Positions 8,786 through 18,960 of a DNA stretch of 64,000 nt are shown here, piece after piece. Source of the stretch: Pseudomonadota bacterium (GTDB lineage Bacteria; Pseudomonadota; Gammaproteobacteria; Steroidobacterales; Steroidobacteraceae); assembly GCA_016704655.1 (NCBI GenBank), contig JADIZR010000005.1:1-64000 (forward strand), in the 5' to 3' direction. The notes beneath the pieces are model-generated. The model saw only the letters and a list, made by a program, of their open reading frames with translations, ran no database searches and was not told the origin of the DNA. Both the position numbers and the translations under genes were made by a program. Every line of letters starts with the position of its first letter. Position 1 is the stretch's first letter.

Positions 8786-9402
8786 CTATTTGGCGGACGC
8801 TTCGACGACCTTGATGGCGACCGCCTCGGTGAAGGTCAGGTCGACCGTGTCACCCACGCTCACGCCTTCGAGTCTTTCGGGATGCAGCACCTTGATCGTG
8901 CGCGTGTTGCCCGCAGGCCCCTGGAACGTCACCGAGGGCACCGCCCGATCGATCGCCGTGATCGCGACCGTCGCAGTGGTCTGGCGCGCCAGCGCACCGG
9001 CCGGTCTCTGACCCAGTTCGGCTGCGCCGCCGGCAATCGCCGTCGCCGGCGCGGCGGTCGTGCCGCCCTTCCTGACTTCGTACGCGAGCGCTTCGGCGTA
9101 CACCACGTGCAGCACGTCGCCCACCTTCACCTGGGGGAGATTCTTGACGTCTTCGCTGGCGACGAAAGTGACCTCGGTGCCGTCGTCCTTCTTCAGCGTG
9201 ACTTCACGCGTCGCCTGATTGATCGCCGTCACGGTCGCCGTCACTTCGACGGTCGCAACAACAGTCTCGCCCCTTGGCGCCGCGGCCGGCGCGGTGCTGG
9301 TGCTGGTGCCGGAGCGGCCGCGGGTGCAGCCGCTTCAGGAGTGCTGCAGCCCGAGGCCCATGCCAGGCAGAGGGCCGCGATCGAAAGCTTGACGAGATTC
9401 AT
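8786..9402 (-). CDS. two-repeat lipoprotein, frame interrupted near its linker
   Basis: The N-terminus MNLVKLSIAALCLAWASGC is a lipoprotein signal with SGC lipobox, followed by an Ala/Pro linker; the body continues in another frame from about GETVVATVEVTATVTAIN. The break lies near 9270-9310 in a GC-rich repeat encoding the linker and may be a sequencing error. The body holds two homologous modules of about 60 residues (TATVTAINQATREVTLKK ... VKVGDVLHVVYAEALAYEV and ATVAITAIDRAVPSVTFQG ... VSVGDTVDLTFTEAVAIKV), each predicted as a small beta-barrel. GGAG precedes the ATG. Function unknown. Confidence 0.75.
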
Positions 9403-9490
9403 CGTTGAATTGCTCCAGGAGGTAAAAATCGTGGACAACGCACGACGGAACCTCAGCGGGGTCCGGGCGGCGTCGGGTTTTCAGCCCGTA

Positions 9491-9496
9491 ATTCTA
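9491..9496 (-). promoter_or_regulatory. -10 box (TAGAAT) for the two-repeat lipoprotein
   Basis: Minus-strand TAGAAT, giving a leader of about 80 nt to the ATG at 9402. It is the same hexamer that precedes other genes in the window. No strong -35 is visible. Confidence 0.4.
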
Positions 9497-9577
9497 ACCT
9501 CGCCAGCGCGCTGCGGCTTTTCTTTAAGCGACACGGGTCATTGCGATCGCCCGCAGCGCTATGCGGCGGGGACCTGA

Positions 9578-11413
9578 TCAACTCTCGAACCACGCATCCT
9601 GCATCTCGCGACAGGTCGGATTGCGGGCCGCCACGACCGCCAGCCAGGCATCGATCTTCGGCAGCTCGAAATCGAAGAAATAGCGAGCTGCCTGCAGCTT
9701 GCCGCGCAGGAAGGCGTCGTCCTTGCCCGCAGCCGCGGCGACCGCGACACGAGCGACGTCGAGCCACAACCAGGCCACGACGACGTGGCCAAACGCCTGC
9801 AGGTAGGGGGTCGCGTTGGCCAGTGCTTCATCCGGCTGGCGAGTGCTCCACGCGGCGCGGGTCGCATCCAGCAGCGTCTGCAATCCCTGGGCGACCGCAG
9901 CGGACTCGGCTTGCAACTCCGCATGCCCACGCGCCTGCTGCACGGTCTGGCCGATGCGCTGCGCCAGCAGATCGAGCGCGCGGCCGTCGTCCATCAGCAC
10001 CTTGCGCCCCAGCAGGTCCAGGCCCTGGATGCCGTGCGTGCCTTCGTGAATCATGTTGAGACGGTTGTCGCGCCAGTACTGCTCGACCGGAAAGTCGCGC
10101 GTGTAGCCGTAGCCGCCGTGCACCTGGATGGCCAGGCTGTTCGCCTCCAGGCACCACTCGCTCGGCCAGCTCTTCGCGATGGGCGTCAGGATCTCGAGCA
10201 AGGCCTTGATCGCTGGCACGCTCTCGGCGGATCCTGTCCTTGCTTCGTCGACCAGCCGGCCGCAATAGAGCTCGAGCGCCAGCCCGCCTTCGACGTACGC
10301 CTTCTGGGCCAGCAGCATTCGCTTCACGTCGGCGTGCTCGATGATGCTCACGGGGGGCGACGCCGGATCCTTGCCGGCTGGCGTCGACGGACGCCCCTGC
10401 TTGCGATTGCGGGCATAGTCGAGGCTCGCCTCGTAGCCCGCATAGCCGATTCCCACGGCCCCGAGCCCGACGCCAATGCGGGCCTCGTTCATCATGTGGA
10501 ACATGCACTTGAGGCCGTCACCGGGGAGGCCTACGAGGTAGCCGATCGCACCCGGCCGACCGCGCACCGGGAACTTGCCTTCGCCGAAATTGAGCAGCGT
10601 GTTCGGTATGCCACGGAAACCCATCTTGTGATTGAGGCCCGCGAGCGCGACGTCGTTGCGTTCGCCCGTGAGCTCGCCCGCAGGGTTGACGAGCAGCTTC
10701 GGCACGATGAACAGCGAAATGCCCCGCACGCCGGGGACGAGCTTGCCGTCCACCGCGGGAATCTTGGCCAGCACGAGGTGCACGATGTTCTCGGACAGGT
10801 CGTGCTCGCCGTTGCTGATCCACATCTTGTTGCCGGTGAGCCGGTAACGCGGGCCGAGTTCGTCCTGCGCAGAATCGTCGCCGTCGGGAGTCGCGCGGGT
10901 CAGGATGTCGGACAGGCTCGAGCCTGCCTGCGGCTCCGAGAGACACATGGTGCCGAACCACTTGCCGTCGATTTCCTGCTGCGCAAATACGGCTTTCTGC
11001 CGCGGCGTCCCATGCGCCAGCAACAGGTTGGCGTTGCCGACCGTGAGCATGCCACCGCCGCCGAGGCCGATCCCCGCCTTGGCGAAAAAGGCATTGGCGG
11101 CCAGTTCGACGACGTAGGGCAACTGCATGCCGCCGACGTCGTAGTCCTGCGTTGCCGCGAGCATGCCCGAGTCGACGTAGGCACGTGCCGCGTCATACGC
11201 ACACTGCGGCAGGACGACGACCCCGTTTTCGAGGCGCGGTTCCTCTACGTCGACGAGTCGATTGAACGGCGCGAACTTTTCAGCCGCGATGCGCTGGCAG
11301 GCATCGAGTACCGACGCAAAGGTTTCGCGGCTGTGCTCGCTGTACCGCTCGCGCGCGGCGAGCGCGGCCACGTCGAGCCAGTCGTTGAGCAGGAAGTCGA
11401 TCGTCTTGCGCAT
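9578..11413 (-). CDS. acyl-CoA dehydrogenase, long form with C-terminal helical domain
   Basis: FAD flavoenzyme that desaturates acyl-CoA thioesters and passes electrons to ETF. At 611 aa it is the long type related to DmdC (methylmercaptopropionyl-CoA dehydrogenase). Seen: MCLSEPQAGSSLSD (FAD/substrate), GNKMWISNGEHD, the C-terminal flavin segment AIQVHGGYGYTRDFPVEQYWRD and HEGTHGIQGLDLLGRK, which carries the likely catalytic Glu, then an extra domain of about 120 residues ending in REMQDAWFES. The start MRKTIDFLLNDWL has AGGAT upstream. The substrate cannot be assigned; beta-oxidation or catabolism of an unusual acid is likely. Confidence 0.9.
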   Translation of the reverse strand: MRKTIDFLLNDWLDVAALAARERYSEHSRETFASVLDACQRIAAEKFAPFNRLVDVEEPRLENGVVVLPQCAYDAARAYVDSGMLAATQDYDVGGMQLPYVVELAANAFFAKAGIGLGGGGMLTVGNANLLLAHGTPRQKAVFAQQEIDGKWFGTMCLSEPQAGSSLSDILTRATPDGDDSAQDELGPRYRLTGNKMWISNGEHDLSENIVHLVLAKIPAVDGKLVPGVRGISLFIVPKLLVNPAGELTGERNDVALAGLNHKMGFRGIPNTLLNFGEGKFPVRGRPGAIGYLVGLPGDGLKCMFHMMNEARIGVGLGAVGIGYAGYEASLDYARNRKQGRPSTPAGKDPASPPVSIIEHADVKRMLLAQKAYVEGGLALELYCGRLVDEARTGSAESVPAIKALLEILTPIAKSWPSEWCLEANSLAIQVHGGYGYTRDFPVEQYWRDNRLNMIHEGTHGIQGLDLLGRKVLMDDGRALDLLAQRIGQTVQQARGHAELQAESAAVAQGLQTLLDATRAAWSTRQPDEALANATPYLQAFGHVVVAWLWLDVARVAVAAAAGKDDAFLRGKLQAARYFFDFELPKIDAWLAVVAARNPTCREMQDAWFES

Positions 11414-11528
11414 GCGGAATCCTCGCGGGCCCGACCGGCCGGCCATCCTAGTTTGACCGATTCGAGCCGCGCCTATGAAGCGCGTGCGCGTGTGCCCGGC
11501 GCGTTCGCTGGCCGACAGGGCAAAAGGC

Positions 11529-11534
11529 TAGAAT
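11529..11534 (+). promoter_or_regulatory. -10 box (TAGAAT) for mutS
   Basis: TAGAAT lies 8 nt before the GTG start of mutS, with no Shine-Dalgarno between. This spacing suggests a leaderless or near-leaderless mRNA. The -35 region is unclear. Confidence 0.45.
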
Positions 11535-11542
11535 CCCGCAGC

Positions 11543-14120
11543 GTGACAGAACAGCTCAAATCTCCGCCCAACACCCCCGTCATGACCCAGTACCTGCGCA
11601 TCAAGGCGCAGTACCCGGACGTGCTCCTGTTCTATCGCATGGGGGACTTCTACGAGCTGTTCTTCGACGACGCCCGCAAGGCCTCACGGCTGCTCGACAT
11701 CACGCTGACGGCCCGCGGCACTTCCGGTGGCGAGCCGATTCCGATGGCAGGCGTGCCGGTGCAGACGCTCGACAACTACCTGGCTCGCGCCGTGCGCAAG
11801 GGCGAATCGGTCGCGATCTGCGAACAGATCGGCGACCCCGCCAAGGCGAAAGGCCCGGTCGAACGGCAGGTGGTGCGTGTCGTCACGCCCGGCACCGTCA
11901 CCGACGACTCGCTGCTGGAAGAACGTCGCGACACGCTGCTGGCGGCGATCGCGCCCGGCGCCGACGGCTTTGGCCTCGCCTGGCTGGAGCTCTCGAGCGG
12001 CCGTTTTCATGCGCTGCAGGCTTCGGGCGAGGAAGCGCTCGCCGCAGAGCTGGAACGGCTCCGCCCGGCGGAACTGCTCGTTCCGGAAAACGCGCTGCAG
12101 ACGCTGCAGGGTCGCAGCGACATCTGCGTGCGGCAGCGCCCGCCGTGGCACTTCGAAGCCGGCAGCGCCGAGCGGCAATTGTGCGAGCAGTTCGGCACGC
12201 GCGACCTGGCCGGTTTCGGCCTCGCCGGACAATCACTCGCGATTGGTGCGGCGGGTTGCCTGCTGCACTACCTGCGCGAGACACAGAAGTCCGCGCTGCC
12301 CCACCTGCGCGGCATTCGCACGGAGCTGCGCGAAGACAGCCTGTTGCTCGACGCGGCGACCCGACGCAACCTCGAGCTCGACAGCAGCCTGTCCGGCCGC
12401 AGCGACAGCACGTTGATCGGCGTGCTCGATCGCACCGCCACCGCGATGGGCGGACGCGAACTGCGGCGCTGGATCCAGCGCCCGCTGCGTGGCGTCGAAC
12501 CGCGGTCGCTGCGGCTGCAGGCGATCGAGACGCTGATCGACGCGGGTTCTCATTCCTCGTTGCACGCACTGCTGCGCAAGGTCGGCGACGTCGAGCGGAT
12601 CCTCGCGCGCGTGGCGCTGCGCTCCGCACGACCGCGCGACCTGTCGCAACTGCGCGAGGCCCTGGGGTGCCTGCCCGAACTGCAGGCGCAGCTGGCGACG
12701 CTGGATGCCCCGCTGCTGCAGCGACTTGCCGCAGGCGTCGGTACGCACCCGGCCATCCACGAGCACCTGTCGAAGGCACTGGTCGAGACTCCGCCCGCAC
12801 TGCTGCGGGAAGGCGGAATCTTTGCCACCGGCTTCGACGCTGCCCTCGACGAACTGCGCCGCATCAGCGAACACAGCGACGAGGCGCTGCTCGACCTCGA
12901 GGCCCGTGAACGCGAACGCACCGGCTTCCAGAACCTGCGCTTCGGCTACAACCGCGTGCAGGGCTACTTCATCGAAGTGAGTCGCAGCCAGGCCGACCGC
13001 GTGCCGGCCGACTGGGTGCGGCGACAGACGGTCAAGAACGCCGAACGCTACATCACGAGCGAATTGAAGTCGTTCGAAGACAAGGTACTCGGCGCACGCG
13101 ATCGCGCGATGGCGCGCGAACGCGAACTCTACGAGGGATTGCTCGACACGCTGACCGACACGTTGCCTGTCTTGCAGGCGATGGCCGCCGCGCTCGCGGC
13201 GCTCGACGTACTCGGCAATCTCGCCGAGCGCGCAATCACGCTGCGACTGGCGCGGCCCGAACTCGGCGAAGAATCACGCATCGACATCCGCGGCGGCCGC
13301 CACCTGGTGGTCGAGCAACACATCGACGGGCCGTTCGTGCCGAACGACCTGGAGCTGCGCGACGGTCGCCGCATGCTGATCGTCACGGGCCCGAACATGG
13401 GCGGCAAGTCGACGTACATGCGCCAGGCGGCGTTGATCGTCATCCTTGCCGGCATCGGGAGTTACGTGCCGGCGGAGTCCGCGCGCATCGGACCGGTCGA
13501 TCGCGTCTTCACGCGCATCGGCGCGGCCGACGATCTCGCGGGAGGCCGTTCGACGTTCATGGTCGAGATGACCGAGGCCGCGAACATCCTGAACAACGCC
13601 ACGCGCAACAGCCTGGTGCTGATGGACGAGATCGGTCGCGGCACCAGCACTTTCGACGGCCTGTCGCTGGCGTGGGCTTGCGCCAGGCACCTGGGACGCG
13701 AAATCGGTGCGTTCACGCTGTTCGCAACGCACTACTTCGAGCTGACCGCGCTCGCGGACGAGCTGCCTGCCTGCGCCAACGTCCATCTGGATGCCACGGA
13801 GCACGGGGACCAGCTCGTCTTCCTGCACGCCGTCCGAGAGGGACCGGCCAACCAGAGCTACGGCCTGCAGGTCGCGCCTGGCCGGCGTGCCGAAGACCGT
13901 CATCGGCGAAGCCCGCCGGTACCTGCACGAGCTGGAACAGCGGGAGCACGCGACCCGGCCGCCGACACCGCAGCAGGAGCTTGCATTGTCGATGCCGGCG
14001 AACGAAACGGAATCCCTGCTGCGCCGGATGCTCGAAGGCGTCGACCCGGAATCACTGAGTCCGCGTGCCGCGCTCGACGTGTTGTATCGGTTGAAAGAGT
14101 TGCTGGGCGAGCCGCAGTAA
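11543..14120 (+). CDS. mutS: DNA mismatch repair protein MutS, frameshifted near the C-terminus
   Basis: Mismatch-recognition ATPase. The N-terminus PVMTQYLRIKAQYPDVLLF and mismatch-binding GDFYELFFDD are present, as are Walker A GPNMGGKSTYMRQ and Walker B region LMDEIGRGTSTFDGLS. I chose GTG 11543 because the residues before the MTQYL block match MutS N-termini; ATG 11581 is the alternative. The frame breaks near 13875-13885, just after REGPANQSYGLQVA; the rest (LAGVPKTVIGEARRYLHELE ... YRLKELLGEPQ) continues in another frame to 14120. The break fits a 2-nt loss or 1-nt gain in a GC-rich stretch. A real truncation would remove the dimerisation/tetramerisation end. Confidence 0.92.
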
Positions 14121-14142
14121 GGCAATCCGCCCGCGTTGCAAA

Positions 14143-14628
14143 TCACGTCGCCGCGGTCGGTCCAGTGGGCGCGTGCAGTACGCGCTGCATCGCCGCGGAA
14201 CAGGCGTGCAGTCGTTCGATCGTCTCCAGGTCGAATTCTGCAAAGTCATCCGCCCTCCGCGGCACCACCGACAATCGACCCCTCGTCCCGATCTCGAGCC
14301 ATCCCCGCCGCTGGAGCCAGCGGACCTTGCGGCGGACCGTTTCACGTGGAATGCCCGTTGCGTTGCTCACCGAGAGCGCATTGCAGGGTCGCAGATGGTC
14401 CACGTGCGCGCCGTCGGCTACGAGCTGATCGAAGCCTGCGGTGGAGTGCCGTGCGACTTCTTCGTAGTAACGCTGCACGCCATGCTGTGCGACCGTGGCA
14501 AGCACAACGGCCGCCGTCAGGTCACCCTCGAACAGTTGATGCACGCGGATCAGGTGCTCCGTCATGAAGCGCCCCGAGACGTACGACAACTCACGGCGCC
14601 GCTGCAAGAGCAGCTCACGATCGATCAT
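14143..14628 (-). CDS. winged-helix transcriptional regulator
   Basis: 161-aa protein not assigned to a named family. The N-terminal half is helical; the C-terminal half has a helix-turn-helix, NALSVSNATGIPRETVRRKVRWLQRRGWLEI, followed by a wing (GTRGRLSVVP), as in MarR/IclR-like and Crp-type domains. GAGGGTAAGG precedes the ATG. It is divergent from the RND efflux operon that begins at 14853, so it may control that operon; this is inference from position only. It converges on mutS with a 22-nt gap. Confidence 0.75.
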   Translation of the reverse strand: MIDRELLLQRRRELSYVSGRFMTEHLIRVHQLFEGDLTAAVVLATVAQHGVQRYYEEVARHSTAGFDQLVADGAHVDHLRPCNALSVSNATGIPRETVRRKVRWLQRRGWLEIGTRGRLSVVPRRADDFAEFDLETIERLHACSAAMQRVLHAPTGPTAAT

Positions 14629-14852
14629 CCTTACCCTCCCCCGTCGAATCAGCCAGTCTAGGCCGCGGCGGCCCTACGCGGTCAAGCGTGGGTCGGCGTC
14701 CGCGGGCCGGTCCGGGTCAATCAGTCAGGTGCGCCGCCCGTGCCCAAAATGGGCAGTCGATCCCCGCGGAATGAGCGGCCCTGCCCTGACGACCCGGCAG
14801 GACAACGGCTACACTCCGCACCCTGTCGTGCCGATGTTTTGCGAGGCTCCCG

Positions 14853-15777
14853 GTGCATTCAAGACTGCGTATTTCGTGGCCCCATCACCCGCTCCGAGCC
14901 ATCCTTGCCCTGTCAGCGCTGAGCATGCTCGCCGCCTGCAGCAGCAAGCCCCGCCGGCGATGCCGCAGATGGCGGTCGAGGTGAAGGCCGTCACCGTCGA
15001 ACCCAGCTCCACCATCACCTATGCCGACAAGGTGGGCGAAGTGCGTGGTTCGCAGGAGGTCGACCTGCGCGCGCGTGAGCGGCATCCTGCTCAAGACGCA
15101 CTTCGAGGACGGCGCGCTGGTGCAGGAAGGCCAGTTGCTGTTCTCGATCGACGCCCGCGAGTATCGCGCGCAGGTCAATAATGCCCGTGCCCAGGTCGCC
15201 TCGGCTGAGGCGAACCTCTACCGTGCCCTGCAGGACGTGGCGCGTTACAAGCCATTGCTCGCGGACGAGGCCATCGCCCGGCAGGTCTACGACAACGCCG
15301 TTGCCGCCGCGAGCCAGGCGCAGGCACAGGTGGATGCCAGCCGGGCCGCCCTGCAGGAGTCGCAACTGGGTCTCGACTACGCCGAGGTGCGGGCTCCGAT
15401 GCACGGTCGCATCGGTGCGGCGCAGGTCTTCCCGGGCGGTCTGGTGACGGCCGGCCAGACCGTGCTGGCGACGATCTCGTCCGACGATCCGGCGTGGGTC
15501 TATTTCACGATAGGAACAGCTCGGTCGTTACTTCCTGACCGTGGTCGGCGAAGGCGACAAAGCCGAAATGCGCCCCGTGGCGCTCGGCCAGCGCTTCGGC
15601 AACCGCCAGGTAATCCTGTCGGGTCTCGCGGCCGGCGATCGCGTGGTGGTCGAAGGCATCCAGAAGGCCCGCCCTGGCACACCGCTGAAAGTAGTGCCCG
15701 TCAAGCTCGAGGAATTTGACCGGCCCGCCGTTGATGCCGCAGCCGGGACCGCGGCCAGGCCCGCCGGCACGACCTGA
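14853..15777 (+). pseudogene. RND efflux periplasmic adaptor (MFP), frameshifted and internally deleted
   Basis: Adaptor that links an inner-membrane RND pump to an outer-membrane channel. A GTG start (14853, GAGG upstream) opens a lipoprotein signal ending LSMLAACSSKP. The frame then changes near 14948 (to PPAMPQMAVEVKAVTVEP), again near 15070 in a GC dinucleotide run (to RVSGILLKTHFEDGALVQEG, lipoyl-like domain, and a helical hairpin), and again near 15515. At the last point DPAWVYFT is joined to QLGRYFLTVVGEGDKAEM, so roughly 80-100 residues of the beta-barrel domain are missing compared with the family. Either the gene is decayed or the assembly is wrong here. Confidence 0.8.
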
Positions 15778-15790
15778 CCGGAGCCGCACG

Positions 15791-18700
15791 ATGGCGCGTT
15801 TTTTCATCGACCGCCCGGTCCTCGCGATCGTCCTGTCGCTGTTCCTGCTGCTGATCGGCACGCTGTCGCTGCTGCAGCTGCCGGTCGGCGAATTTCCCAA
15901 CATCGCCCTGCCGACCGTGCAGGTGAACGCCAACTACCTCGGCGCCAGCTCCGACGTCGTCGAGGAATCCGTCACGGCGCCGATCGACCAGCAGGTCAAC
16001 GGCGCCACCGACATGCTCTACATCAACGGCGTCAGCGGCGATGACGGCAGCTCGGCCATCACGGTCACGTTCGATCTCGAACGCGACCCCGACCTCGCCG
16101 CGGTCGAGGTGCAGAACCGTGTGTCGCAGGCGAACTCGCAACTGCCCTCGGACGTGATCAACGCCGGGTGTGACTGTGCGCAAGCAGTCGCCCGATACCC
16201 TGCTGTACTTCGCTCTCTACTCGCCGGATTCGACCTACGATCCGCTCTTCATCAGCAACTACGGCTTCGTCTACGTCGTCGACGAACTGAAGCGCGTGAA
16301 GGGCGTTGGCGACGTGCGCGTGTTCGGCTCGGATTTCGGCATGCGCGTCTGGCTCAAGCCAGACCGCATGGCCAGCCTCGGCATCACTGCCGCGGACGTG
16401 GCCCAGTCGATCCGCGAACAGAACGTGCAGGTGCCGGCGGGCCAGGTCGGCCAGCCGCCCGCGACGCGTGGCCAGAGCTACCAGTATTCCCTGCGCGTGC
16501 AGGGCCGCCTGGTCAAGGCGGAGGAATTCGGCAACATCATCATCGGCTCCAAGCCCGATGGCTCGTTCATCCGGCTCAAGGACATCGCCCGCATCGAGCT
16601 CGGGGCCAAAACCTACAGCAACGTCTCGACGCTCGACGGCCTGCCGGCGGCCGCCATTTCGATCGCGCTGGTGCCGGGCGCCAATGCGCTCGAAACGGCG
16701 GACCTGGTGAAGAGCCAGCTCACGCGCCTGGCCGGCGAGTTCCCTAAGGGCCTGGACTACAGGATCGTCTACGACTCATCGGCTTTCGTCGAAGCGTCGG
16801 TCGAAGAAGTGCTGCACACCTTCGTCGAGGCGCTGGTGCTGGTGCTGATCGTGGTCTTCCTGTTCCTGCAGAACTGGCGCACCACGCTGATCCCGATGCT
16901 CGCCGTGCCGGTGTCGCTGATCGCCACCTTCGCCGCCTTCCCGCTGCTCGGCTTCACGATCAACACACTGTCGCTGTTCGGCATGGTGCTGGCGATCGGC
17001 ATCGTCGTCGACGACGCGATCGTCGTGGTCGAGGCGGTCGAGCACAAGATGAGCCAGGGCCTGGCGGTACGCGACGCGACGATCAAGGCCATGGAGGAAG
17101 TCCAGGGCCCGGTCGTCGCCATCGCCTTGATCCTGGCCGCCGTGTTCATCCCGATGGGTTTCATTCCCGGCGTGACGGGTCAGCTGTACAAGCAGTTCGC
17201 GGTGACGGTCGCCGTCTCGACGATGTTCTCGGCACTCGTCGCGCTGACATTGACGCCGGCCCTGTGCCTGATGCTGCTGAAACCGCACACCGAGAAGCAC
17301 GGCCCGCTGGCTGCGTTCTTCAAGCGCTTCAATACGGGCTGCGACTGGCTGACAGGAAAGTACGGCAGCGCGGCAGCCCTCCTCGCCCGCCGCACGCTGC
17401 TGGTGCTGCTTACGCTGGGCGTCCTCGTGCTCGCCACGGGCGGCCTCTTCCGCAGCGTTCCGACCGGATTCGTACCGGACGAAGACAAGGGCGCCGTGTT
17501 CATGCAGGTGGTGCTGCCCGATGCGGCTTCGCAGGAGCGCACCGAAGCCGTCCTGCGCCGGGTCGAGCAGATCACGAAAGCGGTGCCCGGCGTGGATGCG
17601 GTGGTCAGCATTTCTGGGTTCGACCTGATCTCGGGCACGGCCGCGTCGAACGGCGCGCTGGTGATCGTGAAGCTGAAGCCCTGGGACGAACGCACAGCCG
17701 CGGACCAGCAGGCGAAGGCGATCGTCGGCAAGCTTTACTTCGCGATGCAAGGCATTCCCGAGGCGATCGTGATGCCATTCAACCCGCCCGCCCTCCCCGG
17801 CATGGGCTCGGTGTCCGGCTTCTCGTTCATGCTGCAGGCCCGGTCGAACCAGACACCCGCCGAGCTCTCGGCCGTCGCGCAGGAATTCATCGGCCGGGCG
17901 ATGCAACGACCCGAGATCGGCCGCATCTCGACGACCTTCAGCGCAAGCACGCCGAACTACCAGCTGCAGGTCGACCGTGAGAAGGCCAAGAAGCTTGGCG
18001 TGCCGATCAACGATGTCTTCACCACGCTGCAGACGTTTCTCGGCGGCTACCAGGTCAACGATTTCTCGCGTTTCGGCCGCAACTACAAGGTCACGATGCA
18101 GGCCGAGTCCGACTTTCGCCAGGAAATCACCGACATCTCGCGGCTCTTCGTCCGCAACAAGGAGGGCGGCATGGTGCCGCTCGACACGCTGACGTCGTGG
18201 CAGAGGGGTACGGGCGCCCGCTTCCTGCAGCGGTACAACCTGTATCGCACGGCTGCGTTCAGCGGCTCCCCCTGCGCCCGGCGCGAGTTCCGGCGATGCG
18301 TTGCGCGCGCTCGAGGAAGTGGCTGCCGAAGTCCTGCCCGAAGGCTATGGCTTCGAATGGTCGGGCCAGAGCAAGCAGGAAATCGAAGCCGGGAACGCCT
18401 CGACCGTCGTGCTGGGCCTGTCGATCGTCGTCGTGTTCCTGTTCCTGGCGGCGCTCTATGAAAGCTGGGCCGTGCCGTTCGCGGTGCTGCTCGCAACGCC
18501 GTTCGGATTCCTCGGTGCGCTGCTCGCGCTCAAGGCCGGCGGTATCGACTTCAACGTCTACGGCCAGATCGGCCTGGTGACGCTGGTCGGGCTGTCGGCC
18601 AAGAACGCGATCCTCATCGTCGAGTTCGCGAAACTGAATTACGAAAAAGGCATGCCGATTTTCGAGTCGGCAGTCGAGGCGGCCAAGCTGCGCCTGCGGC

Positions 18701-18960
18701 CGATCCTGATGACGTCGTTCGCGTTCATCCTCGGCGTCGTGCCGCTGATGATCGCATCGGGTGCGGGCGCGGCCTCGAAGCAGTCCGTCGGCACCGCGGT
18801 ATTCGGCGGCATGATCGCTGCCACGCTGCTCACCACGCTGGCGGTGCCTGCGTTCTACGTGCTGATCCAGGGCCTCGCGGAGCGGTTTGGCAGCGGTCCG
18901 CCCACTGCGCGCACGTCGGCTCCGATCAAACCAGCGGTCGCCACCGGGACATCGGCATGA
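15791..18960 (+). CDS. RND multidrug efflux permease (AcrB/MexB-like), two frameshifts
   Basis: Proton-driven trimeric inner-membrane pump. It starts MARFFIDRPVLAIVLSL and contains the TM4 proton-relay motif GIVVDDAIVVVEAVEH, the TM6-TM7 region and the C-terminal GLSAKNAILIVEFAK and FAFILGVVPLMIASGAG. Total length near 1056 residues fits the family. The frame breaks at 16165-16170, where restoring one G in a G run gives INAGVTVRKQSPDTLL, and near 18270, where one extra base or two missing bases lie in a C-rich stretch. The downstream gene overlaps by ATGA. Both lesions look like homopolymer errors. Confidence 0.9.

Noticed and set aside
9785..11542. Long plus-strand extension upstream of mutS in the same frame
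   Set aside because: It is antisense to the acyl-CoA dehydrogenase gene; MutS homology starts only at about 11543.
14834..14855. ATG 14834 as the adaptor start
   Set aside because: It is in a different frame from the lipoprotein signal; GTG 14853 with GAGG upstream gives a proper signal and lipobox.
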